DNA from: Liquidambar formosana
Taxonomy: Eukaryota > Streptophyta > Magnoliopsida > Saxifragales > Altingiaceae
Direction: 5' to 3'
NCBI GenBank assembly: GCA_039720395.1
Contig: CM077821.1
Span: 41,476,792-41,540,791 of the forward strand
Length of the DNA: 64,000 nucleotides
Below the pieces are notes generated by a model. It was not told the DNA's origin. It worked only from the letters and a program-made list of their open reading frames with translations, and made no database searches. Shown here in pieces: positions 12,896 through 25,500 of the stretch. A program made the position numbers and the translations under genes. The stretch's first letter is position 1. Every line of letters begins with the position of its first letter.

Positions 12896-15160
12896 ATATT
12901 AATATAATAATATATATACATATATACCTTACTACCTAGTCGTTTTGCTTCCAAAATAAATTGACCCAACTTTGTTTTTTATATTTTTTTTTCTTCTTGA
13001 TATTGGTCCAACTCACAACTTACTCAAAATTATTATATATTATTTTCTCAACAAATCAACAAAGAAAAGGAACACTGGAGACAGGTATTAATAAGGATAC
13101 TTGCTATTGTGAAAACTTTTGCTCAAAATAATTTAGCATTCCGTGGAACTAATGAGAAGATTTATGAAGAGAACAATGGAAATTTTTTAAGTATAATTGA
13201 AATGATTGCTGAATTTGATCCAATAATGTAAGAACACATTCGACGTATTAAAGAGAAGGAAACTCATTACCATTATCTTAGTCACATAATCCAAAATGAA
13301 CTGATACAAATGTTGGCGGTTGAAATCAAAAGTATGATCGTTAAAATAATAAAAAAAGCAAAATAATTTTCAGTTATACTTGATTGTACTCTAGATGTAA
13401 GTCACCAAGAACAAATGTCTCTTATAATACGATGTGTTGATGTTTCAATAAGTCCAATAAAGATTGAAGAGTTCTTTTTAGAATTTATAAAGGTAGATGA
13501 TACATCTGGGCAAGGACTTTTTAGTGAACTTGAAGAAATGTTGAAGACTCTTAAACTTGATATTTGTGATGTAAGAGGACAAGGATATGACAATGGATCT
13601 AATATGAAAGGGAAAAACAAAGGTGTGCAGAAAAGACTACTCGAAATAAATCCTAGAGCATTTTATACTCCATGTGGTTGTCATAGTCTTAATCTTGTAC
13701 TTTGTGACATGGCCAACTCTTGTCCTAAAGCTGTTACTTTTTTTGGAGTGGTACAACGTATATATTCATTGTTTTCATCTTCTACTAAGCGGTGGAAAGT
13801 TTTTCAAGATAATGTGCAAGGTCTCACACTTAAACCATTGTCACAAACACGGTGGGAAAGTTGTATTGAAAGTATTAAAGCAACAAAATACCAAGCTCCA
13901 CAAATAAGAGATGCTTTAATTCAATTGGCAGAGACTAGTGAAGATCCCAAAGCAAAGAATGACGTCGGGTCCTTAGTTTTATATGAAATTGAGAATTTTG
14001 AGTTTTTGCTTGGTATGATTATTTGGCATGATCTATTGCTTGTTGTGAACACTGTTAGCAAGGCTTTTCAAAAGAAAGACATGCATATTGATGTTGCCTT
14101 AGATCAATTAAAAGGACTTATAACCTTTTTTGAAACTTATAGAGAAACTGGATTTGACAAAGCCATGGAAGAAGCTAAAAACGTTGCAGCTACAATGGGA
14201 ATTGACCCTGAATTTCGTAAAAGACGTGTCATTCGTAGAAAGAGACAGTTTGATGAAAATGTCAGTGAAGAGGTGACTCAATCAGATGAAGAATCCTTTA
14301 GGGTTAATTACTTCATATATATTGTAGATCAAGCTCTTTCTTCTCTCAAGAGTAGGTTTGAACAATTTGAAGTTTATAAACAAACTTTTGGGTTTTTGTT
14401 TGATTTGAAGAAGTTCAATTTTGGTAATGATGAAAGTCTACTAACAAACTGCGCCAACCTTGAAGATGCTCTCAAACATAAGGGGCACTCCGATATTAAT
14501 GGGGGAGATTTATTTTTATAATTAAAGGTCTTGAAAGAAGTTTTACCAACTGATCTAAAAAATCCAATTGAAGTACTGAATTATTTGAAAGAAATGGACG
14601 GTTGTTTCCCAAATGCTTGGATTGCTTATAGAATATTGTTGACCATACCAGTTACAGTTGCATCTGCAGAAAGAAGTTTTTCAAAGTTGAAGTTGATCAA
14701 ATCTTACCTTCGTTCCACTATGTCACAAGAAAGATTAACCGGATTAGCTATATTATCCATTGAACATGATATGGTAAAAAAACTTGATTATGCTAACTTA
14801 ATTAGTGATTTTGCAGCTAAAAATGCGAGAAGAATAATATTTCAGTGATACTTTGCTACAGTTGGTTTATTTCTTTTAAGTATTATAGCTTTACATTTCG
14901 TTTGTTTTTTTTTTCTTCTTGTATATGTGAATTTTTCTAAATTATAAAAGATCATATTTATTTATTTTTAGTTCTTATAAAGATTTATTTTTTTATCTTA
15001 ATCTATATAAGAAAATTTTAGTAATCATATATATAGGCAAATTTTGTGTGTACTAGAGAAACAAGTTGTTGGGTATAAATTTTATTGTGCGTGTGAATAT
15101 GTATAGAGGCCCCATTTTAAGAGTTCGCCTAGGGCCCCAAAAAACTCAGGACCGGCCTTG
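12316..15160 (+). mobile_element. hAT transposon (TTF/ZMYM1-like type), decayed
   Basis: A 2,845 bp element. The left terminus CAGGGCCGGCCCTGAG and the inverse of the right terminus, CAAGGCCGGTCCTGAG, match at 13 of 16 bases. A perfect 8 bp target duplication ATAATACT flanks it (12308-12315, 15161-15168). It contains a (CT)n(AT)n tract (12832-12895) and a transposase pseudogene (13061-14848). It is inserted in a foldback MITE. The exact duplication suggests a fairly recent insertion, although the transposase has stop codons. Confidence 0.93.
13061..14848 (+). pseudogene. hAT transposase (DUF4371 plus hAT C-terminal dimerisation), broken
   Basis: One reading frame runs throughout, starting around [15 protein letters not shown] and ending in the hAT dimerisation domain (AERSFSKLKLIKSYLRS, 14531-14848). 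Conserved pieces include [19 protein letters not shown], the CGCHSLNL motif and [10 protein letters not shown], typical of plant ZMYM1/TTF-type hAT proteins. Three in-frame TAA codons interrupt it (13229, 13364, 14519), with no frameshift between. The N-terminal TTF zinc finger and an obvious start codon are missing upstream. The element cannot supply an intact transposase by itself. A recoded or spliced product is unlikely but not excluded. Confidence 0.9.
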
Positions 15161-15204
15161 ATAATACTGATGTAACTTATATCAGCACGTGCTGATGGAA
15201 TCAC

Positions 15205-15207
<3 letters not shown>

Positions 15208-15246
<39 letters not shown>
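15208..15246. repeat. (TA)n microsatellite
   Basis: A pure TA run bordering the right end of foldback MITE copy B. Its partner tract lies just left of 12183. Confidence 0.9.
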
Positions 15247-15248
<2 letters not shown>

Positions 15249-16177
15249 CCAGATCTAACAAAATCTCTTGCCGCATATGCATCAAATAATTATTTGACAA
15301 GTTTATAAGAATGATTTTGAAGAATAATGCTAAAAGTTGAACCCAACAAGAGACCTTAAGATCTTTCGATTCACCCCTTAATAAAATATCACTTATTAAG
15401 TTTTTCATTTAAGGAACAAAATAAAGAAAAAAAATCAAATAATTAAGGTGGTAATGTTGGAAAATGAAGGGGAGCTTACGGCATGCATGTGTAGGTTTTT
15501 GGAGTAACGGAGTTAAGGGAAAAGGTAAGTGTAGACGCACTATTGAGATATGAGGGAAAGTCCCACAGGAAGGGGAGGTCGCATTCTGAGAGGACAGATA
15601 CAGTCAGTGTCGGTGGCTGCCAATTGTATGTACCTATCACCCATGTTGTTGCTAGCAACTTGCAGGCCCATCTGATTTGATGTTTTTGCCTTCAGCTGGC
15701 GTGTGAAAGAGGACGCCTCTTAGACCCCGTTTGGATCCTTTTTTTTTCCTTTTTCCTTTTTCCTTCAAATATCATCAACTTGGACTTGTTGAATCTTCAT
15801 ACACTGCCTTACTTCTAGCTTCGGGTCCCAACTGCATGCATGGCCGGTGGCCCTTTGTTGTTGGATTATGTTGGAAAGATGATTTATAGCCTTTTGAGAG
15901 CTTCTGCTTCATATGGTTAATTGGGTAATTGGGTGGCAAAATATATATGTATATTTTACATACAATAATGATACATATATGCGGTCATGTGGACGTCCCA
16001 CATTGACTTTCGGAAACGGATCCGATGGTATAGAGTTATGCCTGACAGTCATATGCACATATACATGATTATCTCCACATTGTTAGTTCAAGACGCACAT
16101 CTTGTAGGCTGTATCTGATCTAATAGCAAAAAGGAAAAGAAAAAAAAAATCTGATCTAATATATATATATAAAGTTT
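15247..16177. other. Intergenic, no gene seen
   Basis: AT-rich sequence with pyrimidine runs near 15738-15765. I see no domain-bearing reading frame or transposon ends. Confidence 0.5.
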
Positions 16178-16316
16178 TGATCATGTGCAGGATATCTGGA
16201 TATCCCACTCGATCATGGTCGTCTGTGAACAACACATGCGGGCGCATGAATGTACGCATGTTGTTCACAAATGATTGTGATTGAACAAGATATTTCAGGA
16301 TATATTGCACATGATT
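16178..16316. mobile_element. Foldback element with ~62 bp arms
   Basis: The left arm, from TGATCATGTGCAGGATATC to GTTCACAGACG-type sequence, is answered by an inverse arm ending GCACATGATTA. The inner parts GTGAACAACACATGCG and CGCATGTTGTTCAC pair almost perfectly around a ~14 nt centre. It is flanked by TA-rich DNA. It is probably a MITE; no target duplication could be fixed. Confidence 0.6.
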
Positions 16317-16321
16317 AGCCT

Positions 16322-16366
<45 letters not shown>

Positions 16367-17131
16367 ATTTGTAGGGTAATACTTACCATAATTTCAACTA
16401 TTTTTTTTAATGTTTTTTAGTTGACAATATGGTGATGTGGTGATTCTTTGTAACTTTCATATCTAATGTTTTGTCAATGTATGATAAGGTCATATCAACT
16501 ATCACGTTAAATGAGAAATAAATAAATAAATAAATGAGAAAATGACTGGGAAGAATGCTCATATTTGTATGCCCCAAGTGACCAAAACACTTGTTTGGAT
16601 TGGTTTGGATGAGCAAACGGAGGGTAATCATGGCATTATGAATACTTGTCATACCCACTTCTAAAACTCAAATTGATATTTCTTTTTCTTTTCTCTTTTC
16701 TTTTTTCTTTTCCTTTTTTTTATTAAAAAAAATAATAGGCTAACGAGACCTTGGGCTACACAAGGGATAACCTATTCCCCTTCCCATAACCTCTTCCCTC
16801 TCTGAATACACCCATACGCAGAGACTATAAATCAAGACCTCTTTAAAAATCCTCTCCCACAAAAGAGAGAAATACCAATTCATCTATAGGTTATTGGCGA
16901 CTAAAATATATCATTTGAATGTGAGTTTTCAAGGATTACTAGCTACATACTGTAGGTTTTATTTGACAAACTTGAAAACTTAACTAGCTAAAAATAAGTC
17001 TAACTTATTTTAATTTCACATTGGTTTTGTAAGACTCTTTTTCCAACTATTATGTTCAATAATATGTTGAAAATAACATATAAACATAGTTTTTTTGCGA
17101 ATCAACTTTAAATTGGTTTATTTAAAAACTA

Positions 17132-17394
17132 CTCACTCTGTTTCTAATTGATTGTCTCTTTTGAAAAAATACGTTATTTTATGAAAGTTTATTAAATGCT
17201 TTCACATCAACACTTATGTTTTAATATTCCAATTTTGCCCCCAAGTAAATAAAACATTGAAAAGGGAGAAAATACCATTTCCAGGATAATTTAACAAATC
17301 AAATAAAAAGAATCATTGACTTTTTTAATGAAACAATAATTTTGAAACATCCTAAAATGAAAAAGAGACTAATAAAATAAGAATGAATGGAATA
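17132..17394. mobile_element. Stowaway-like MITE, diverged second copy
   Basis: In reverse orientation this shares several blocks with the 1789-2049 copy (GATGTTTCAAAATTATTGT, and the A-rich AAAGAGAC-type end). The left end CTCACTCTGTTTC resembles CTCCCTTCGTTCC. The right end is degraded and abuts the target duplication of the next element, so its border is approximate. Confidence 0.55.
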
Positions 17395-17402
17395 TATAAC
17401 AA

Positions 17403-17903
17403 CTATGATGCGAGGACACGGACACGTGACACGATTATGACACAACATAGACACTCTAACACAGCAATTTCTAAAAATATCAAAACACGATACGGCGGGG
17501 ATATAGCAATAAATAAATAAATAAATATTTATATTTATAAATATTTATGCAATTTTAAAGTTTTTTTTTTAAAAAATATTACGCCCATCATAAGAGGCAT
17601 GCACCTCATGATACAAAATCATTATTTTTTAAGACAGAAATGCTGTGTCCCTAAAATTGTTTATAATAAGGAATTTTTCAACTTTTGCAAAAGCACCCAT
17701 CAATTGTTTATAATAACTAAAATTATCCCTTTTAAAACAATTTAAATTTCTATTTTTTACCCCACCGTGTCCGAAATTAATTTATTATTTATTATTTAAT
17801 GGACATGTATGGAAAGTGTCCGATACGTGTCAAGGGCGTGTCCGTGTCCAACACGTGTCAGATACAATCACGGTACTTTTCTAGACGTGTCTGTGCTTCT
17901 TAG
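17403..17903 (-). mobile_element. Small hAT derivative, GACACG family copy 3
   Basis: A 501 bp element with an exact 8 bp duplication TATAACAA (17395-17402, 17904-17911). Its ends CTATGATGCGAGGACACGG and the inverse CTAAGAAGCACAG match the family defined by 33648-34778 and 51675-52785. It keeps the subterminal GACACG-rich parts and a GCAAAAGCACCCATCAATTG segment seen in the other two, but lacks the BED-finger region. Confidence 0.8.
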
Positions 17904-17911
17904 TATAACAA

Positions 17912-19380
17912 TTAAAGAATGGATTCAGTCTAATCTAATTTTTTAAGTTCTCAAAAACACCTTTGGAAAACCATATCAAACAAAAAAAACAGTTGAAAGA
18001 TTTGGGTTTGGGCCGAACAACAAGAAGCTGGCATTTTGGCCATTTGTCATTTTCGTTCACAAAATGACACACCTCCAAAATTACAAATACCTCTCTTGAG
18101 CTGTCTAAAATTAAATACAACTCCCTTCTTCGTGGGTTGTCAAAGTGGCGGATTCTGCGGGCAACACCCACATTTTGGTCGAAAAGGATGGTTTTAGCGG
18201 TAGAGAGTTGTTTGACTTAATTTTAGTGACCACCCCAAAAATAAGGGCAGTGATTTCACATCTTTTCCTTTCCCACATGGGGTGTGAGAGGGAGGGGTGA
18301 GAAAATTTATGAGAAGATGGGGCATTTTCAAAATAATAATAGTAATAATAACTGATTATAATTATCGAGAGGGACAAGACATGAGAATCTAATAGACTGT
18401 GCATTTGGAAAGTGGTCATATGGCACCTCTCATTACAATTATAGCGGCACTGCACCACCCATCAAAATCTCATTTGGAATCATTAGTTACAAATATCGTA
18501 TAATCCATACAAAAATTCCTTAGACCGACCACTTGCCATGGAACTGTTAGCTATTAATTACCCTAACCTAAAATCTCTGAGCTATGATGGGGGGAAAAGA
18601 AAAAAAAAAAAAATAGATTTGAAAAAAGTGAATGCTACCAGCATAAATGGTGGATATCACATTGCCCATAAGACAGAGAAGTGCCATTCGATCCGAGATA
18701 AAATCTTATTTGATCGACTTGGCTATACCTGTATGTATGACTAAAGATATTTGATTTTAAAAAATTAATTTCTTATAACATATAGCATTGCTTACACTAT
18801 ATCATATAAGATTTTATTATAGATCAAAATATATGAGTCAAACAGTTACATCATATATGAGATTTTATTTTGGGTCAATTAAATAGCACTATTAACTCTA
18901 TAAATAAAATTTACATGGTTGGACAAAAATTTTCTCTCACACGCGCGTGTCTGGCACGCGCCAACACAAATCTCTGAACATGCCAAATATCAAATATGTT
19001 GCCCCCCTCGTCCGCAATAGAAACCCACTTGCTGCGGGAGCTGGGAGTGACTACCACCACCCACTCATTCACTCAATCATAGCACATTCTCTCCATATCT
19101 ACCCCTCATAAATCCTCTTATCTACCCCTCCCATAAACCACTTTAATTTCCACATCATAACACCACTCTCCGACTCTCTTCCACTTCCACAAACGGACAG
19201 AAATTCTCATTCTTGTAAATCTCTCTCTCTCTCTCTAAAAATGTTTGTTGTTTTTCCTGTATGAAAACTGTTATATCTATCTTATCTTCAAATACTATAT
19301 ATTGTCAATCTACTTTGTGTAATTGAGCAGATACTCTCTTTAGATATCTGGTGATCTACTACAATTCTGCGCCGGCCAGA
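17912..19380 (+). promoter_or_regulatory. YABBY 5' flank and probable leader
   Basis: No gene is supported between the hAT derivative and the YABBY start codon. The last ~200 bp is pyrimidine-rich, with a CT run at 19219-19236, as in many plant 5' leaders. An intron acceptor-like TTGAGCAG precedes the start by about 50 bp, so a leader intron is possible. The transcription start cannot be fixed by eye. Confidence 0.35.
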
Positions 19381-22300
19381 ATGTCTCTGGACATCTCTTC
19401 TGAACGTGTTTGCTACGTGCACTGCAACTTCTGCAACACCATTTTAGTGGTATATTTACCTCTCTTTCTCTCTCTACTTTCTTCATGAATTTTCTCTTCT
19501 TTTTTTTTTTTTCCCCTAAAAGTGCATGCACCATGGCCTTCAGTTGCTTCATTAATATCCAAATCTTTCAACTTAATCTTATAGAATTTGGAGCATCATA
19601 AAGTACGGTTTACCCAAATGCCTAGAAAGACAACATATATTGAAGGGAAAAAAAAAAAAAAAATCTACCCATTGAGAAATAAATATCACTCCCCTCTCCT
19701 TAATTGGAAAGTTCAATTTTTCCCAAGAAGAACTGAAATATAAACAAGAATTCTTATCAACCTTGAGTAACCTGAGAACTCATCTCTCATATGTGGTGAA
19801 TTTCAAGTTGTTTTATTGTCTTGAATCCTCAGACAAGACCAATCCTTTTGTTTTGTTTTGTCTTCATTTTTTATTTTTTTCTACTGTCTGACAAGACCAA
19901 TCTGAATTCTGGAAAAAGAAAGCTAGGATTGGCAAGTATTTTCAAGTGCAATCACAAGGACCCTTTTTTGATTTTACAAGCGAACAGTCATTGAACCCTA
20001 CATCATATGGCTGGCAAAAGCATCTCAAATTCATCAACCTGTAAAAGATGTAGGGCTATGGCTGCTCTAGGGTTCTTGTCTTCCTGTCAAGTCAGGACCC
20101 GAGTCAACATGGCTAGAGCTTTTCACCATATCCAAGACAATCAAGGCATCAAGCTAGCCACAAGATCTAGCTAGGGCTATGGCTGTGGTTGATCTAGCTA
20201 GATGGGCCTTTGTGTCTCTAGGGTTTCTATCTATTTATTTTTAGTATCTTCTTCGAATTTTTTTTTTTACAATGATTAATTATTATTGTTCCAGACTGGG
20301 TTTTGAGGTTTTCCTTTCCATGTTGATCAGTGCAATACTTATAATTTTATGAAGAAACTGCAGAGGAAACATGGCTACCACAAATATATATATATATATA
20401 TATATATGCTTTTCTTCTTTATACAATGTTTTTCTTCATTTCCCTTTTAACAAAGTACCTTTTAACAAGCAATGCCCATGTAATTATTTCTTCTTCTTTT
20501 TTTTTTCCATTTTTTTTTGAAAAAAATAATAATAATAACATTGAATATCACAGACGACTGTGACAAGAGAGACAAGCATATATCTTCCTTGATTCATTTC
20601 TCTTTATTCATGGCCATCTTTCGAAGCTGTGGCTATGGCTTAGTGGTTTCCGTTCCAGTCACGTCGTTTTCCTCCCTCTCACTTTTACTGTTTTCACTGT
20701 CTTTCTCACTTTTACTGTTTTACTGCCTAGGGTGTCAGGCGCACTGAATGGACAGATAAATGGTGGAACTGTGTATTAAAATTCGTAGGAGGTGTTTTTT
20801 TTTTTTTTAATAATAATTTTATGTATGTGAAATCTGATTCTTTAGAACAGTAGTACTGCAAAAGCCAGGCTCTCCTCCTCGATCCGGCACAACGTATCAG
20901 GTTTCACATAATAGAGAAAGAGGAGGAGAGCCTGGCTTTTACAGTGAATAGCATACACTAGAAGATACGTTGTGTTATTGTCTTCTTCCTATTTTTCTTC
21001 TTTGCTCTCCCTTCAAACCTATATCATCAACTTCCTTTGCCATCTTCTTTCTTCCATCTCTTTTAATATTTCTTTGACGCAGTGGTAGGGCATTAACTTT
21101 TTTCTTTTCCCCCCTTCTTTTTCTATAGTCAAAAGTACTAAACTAACCCCATACGGTCTATATTGACCCTGCCTCCTTTGGATGCTTTTACTTTGTACGT
21201 GGAAAGGCCAACAGTTTCATGCTCAGAAGAACTCCTTGGGGAGTTTAAATTAGTGAAACCCGTTTCATTTATTCAATTAATGGAGGCAGCTAGTAGCTTT
21301 TTCACCTGTAGTTTCCTTTTTGTTGTAATTTACTTCTCTAGAGTTGAAGTTTGAACTGGGTCTGTGATATAAGCTGAAGGTCAAAGCCAAGCTAAATGAA
21401 ATGGGTTTCACGTACTAATTCATTCATTTCGTTTATTCATTTATTCTTTTTCTTTTTTCTTTTATATTTGTTGATGACTTTGTCTAATTCAAAATACAAA
21501 TTAAGGAGAAGCAGAAACAGAAGAAGAAGAATGTTACAGTTAGACAATTAATACTCTTTCTAAGTGTGGTTATAAGAATTTTTTTCACTTGATTCTCGGC
21601 TAATGCGGCATTTACAGGTGAACGTTCCATGCACCAATCTACAAAATGCTGTGACTATAAGATGTGGGCATTGCAGTAATTTACTGTCTGTGAATATGGG
21701 AACTTTGCTACAGACTGTTCAATTTCAAGATCTTCAGGTATGTATATATGAGGATCATATATATGTATTTTCTATGTTTTTATAAAGTGTATATGCATAA
21801 GCCCGGGATTGGTTAAGCAACCAGACTTTAGGTGTGCTTCCCTAGAGTGAGTCTTCCATGTAACTATGACACGGCCACATGGTGTCACGAGCCAATGAGA
21901 ATGAAGCAAAGTAAGATTGTGAGGACAAAAAATATTACTCTAACAATCCCACTCTACCCCACTCCTATTGGCTTATGGTACCACATTAGCTATATCACAA
22001 TTATATTCCCAGAGATCATTGTTTTAACTCCTAGCATCTATCGTTGCTTATGTGGGTATGTGGAATCTCACACGGGCTGTTGAGAGAGTAATCTATGCTG
22101 AAATCTTAGTGAGAGTAAAGTTTAGGATACCTATAATGAAAAAAAAAAAAAAAAAAAAAAAAAAGAGAGGTTGTGAATATGCACACACACACACACAAAC
22201 TCAATTTGTTCATTTTGATACTTGGATTTGATAGGCACTCTTACATATTTTTTTGTTGTTCTCCTTTTATTAGATTCCTTTATTTATTTACTTCACAAAT

Positions 22301-22547
22301 AGAGAGTACTGCTGTCTCCTACCCATGATGCGTGAAATAACTTTTTAACTGAGGAGTCATTAACACATCAATCTGAAAGATTAAGACAATAAAAAATCCG
22401 ACTGTTCGGTTTTATGATGTGTTTCTGTGTTTTGATAATGGACAATGTTGCAGAAACAAAATCAGGGTTGTGGGTCTTCTTCCGAAGGCAACAAGGTTTC
22501 AGTACTGGACTCTTTAGATAGTGAACGAGCCACAATTCTTCCAACTG

Positions 22548-22586
<39 letters not shown>

Positions 22587-25500
22587 ACTATCCACTGTCT
22601 TATAGGTGCTTCTTTCTGACAATGAAATGGAATTGTTATTTGAATTTGGGTGTGTTGGCATGGTATATACGATCAAGAACCAGATCATATTTTGAAACTG
22701 GCTAGTTAAAACAATGGAGAGGTTAGTGACATAATTAATTGTTTCAAAATCAACGTTTACACTGGACCTTAATTAATTAGCAACTCGATCAATTGACAGC
22801 ATGATCAGTCAGGTTGAGGTTAAGGGGTGTTACCGTCTAACCATGATTAAAAAGAGGCTTATGGGGATTTTGAATTGAAGTAGGATTAAAGGGCTTAGAA
22901 TTTGAAAATACTCCTAGGAGTAACAAAGAAAGGAAAATATTGTTTGACCCATATTTAAAAAACATATATGATGTGTCCGGCTATAGCAATGCTGTATGCC
23001 GCAAGAAGTCAACTTTTTAAATACAAGCACTACATACAAGATTTTATCTTAAGTAAATAATATGGGTCAAATAGTATTACTCAATTTCTCTTCTCTTACT
23101 TGGTGGAATAAGGATAATGGTGTTGTTCCCTTTAAACTTGCTAGAGATATGCTGGGATTACCATTTTATCGGTTTGTTTCATAGGTTTTTTTTGTTTTTC
23201 TTAATATTTATCTTTGTGATCCTGAATCATAGCATTATAAGTCATCAAGACCAGACAAATCTCTTTTTTGTTTCCTTATCTCATTGTAATTTTTCTTTCA
23301 TTCTCTTTTATTTCATTAATAACATTTGGAGCTAAGAGCAAATGATTGTAAGTTCTTAGGGTGTCAACCTAGTTGGATTATTTGCTACGCTCTTATGCTT
23401 TTAATTCTGCTTTTTTGGAAAAAAAAATTTAAAAAAAAATAGCACTGCTCAAAAAGAAAATAGACCTAATTGACTGCAAAACCTCTATTTGGCTTATTGC
23501 CGGCAAAAACTGATTCTGCTCAGTTTTTGAACCTATTGTGGCATATACCTTTGAAAGCCTTAAAGTGTAGTTTATTATGTAACAAATGGCTCCGCTATAT
23601 AAGGAAAGATATTGTTTTTTACTTTTTATATTTTTTGGATAAGTGTGATGTTGTTATTTTACTCGTAAGTGTGAGGACATAAGCCAAATAATCCCAATGA
23701 ATATATATGTACTTTTTTTTTTTACACCTATCGGCAAGCCCAAAGAGTATACACTATATAGACAAGCACAGCACACACACATTTTTCTGATCCCTTCTTA
23801 CTTGGAACAAGTATTAACCTGGCCTAGTTAGTAAATACTCCTATTATATCAGTATAATACACGTATATATGTATTTTTTTAAAAACTTCCATTTGCCATA
23901 CAAAGGTCAAACATAATTAAAAATACTCCGTTTTTTTATTTATTTATAAGAAACATATAATTCACGTATTTGACGTATTTCGTATTACACTTTTATTTAA
24001 AAACTCTTAATTGTAGTATCGACAAGTCAACTCTTTTTATAATCATTAACAATACTACTGCCTTTATTTAAAATTAATATCTTGATTCTTATCTTTATTT
24101 TTTAAAATCAAGATCTAATTTATAATTTTTTATTGTAATCTTCTATTTGTTTATATAATTTTTTTGGGTCAATTAAAGATTAGATAATTGTATCTACTTT
24201 TTTACTAGACAAACTATGTTTTATATGATTTTAAGATAAAAACTTTAAAACAATTTAGGGAATGGAAATGTGAAAATATAGATAAATCAAGACTTAAATA
24301 CTTATTAATTTTTAGTCATGTTCTTAGCCAAATTCCTACTCTTTTCTCATCAAATGTACAAAAAATAAAACAAAATAAAATAATAATATTGATTATTATT
24401 TTACATGTGTTTGATTTTTTTAACAATAATTTATGAATATTTAAATAAAATAATATAAAAATAGTGATTAATAGAGATATACTAAATGAAATAATGTAAC
24501 ATATTCACGTATTTTTTGTTTCGAATTTTTAATTAAAATTCATATTATACCCGTATACACTCGTATCCGTATTATTTTCGTTTCCATTTTTTTATGTCAA
24601 ATTTTTCATCGTATTTTTGTTAAGAAAAAACGAATTGTACTTCATATGTATGCCAGTCCCGTATTCTCCTGTACCGTATTTTACTAACTATGGTATTAAC
24701 ATATATTGTTAACATATCGAGCACTTAAATCAAGAAATTATATTTGCCTTTGGTACCTTTTAAGGCAAAACACTAACCTAACCTTTTCACTGCGATGAAT
24801 TTAGCATCCCCGGAGAAGAGGCAACGCGTTCCTTCAGCATACAACAGGTTTATTAAGTGAGTTTTCATGATTTTTTACCTTCAATTCATTATGCTGGATT
24901 TTATCTTCATTCTGAAAGACTTAAAAGTTTCTTGAGAGAATAAAAACTATATTAGCTAGGCATGGTACTAGACAAAACAAACACTTTAATTATACCATTT
25001 TTCCGCATATTCACAGGGAGGAGATTCAAAGGATAAAGGCAAGTAATCCTGACATTAGCCACAAAGAAGCTTTTAGCACTGCAGCAAAAAATGTAAGCGA
25101 TGATATTATATTTTTTATTTTTTATTTTTCAAATTAGCTAATTTAATGTGGGTTGATTACTACATTTTTAAAAATTGGGAAAAGGAATATCATTGATATA
25201 AGAAACAATTCAATTTTTTGAGCAAGTTTATGATTAATTGCTTCTGGACGTTTCTTAGCAAGTTTATGATTAATGTGTAATAAATAAATAAATAAAGTGT
25301 TTGTAATAATACCCTTAGCATGTTCAAGACATTCCTCAGCACAATATAAATCGAATGTGATAATAAAACATGGGGTTTTCTTTAAAACAAATTTCTAATT
25401 AGAACGCAAAATGTCATTTTCATACATACAAGCTGATTGTGTCTATCAAAATTTCCATTTATAAGATGTTGTTACGAGCATCTTCCTAAGTCAAAACTAT

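Larger units (their letters stand above)
12183..15207 (+). mobile_element. TA-embedded foldback MITE, copy B, split by a hAT insertion
   Basis: The left part is 12183-12315 and the right part 15169-15207. Removing the hAT element and one copy of its 8 bp duplication restores a 172 bp element, matching copy A (173 bp, reverse orientation) along its length. (TA)n tracts flank both ends (about 12169-12182 and 15208-15246). The hAT therefore inserted after the MITE. Confidence 0.85.

Noticed and set aside
13061..14848. Functional domesticated transposase
   Set aside because: Three in-frame stops, missing N-terminus, and terminal repeats plus target duplication still present; this is a decayed transposon, not a domesticated gene.
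22445..22705. Continuation of YABBY exon 3 into a Ser-Leu run
   Set aside because: The run comes from the (CT)n tract after the donor; conserved phase requires splicing at 22547.
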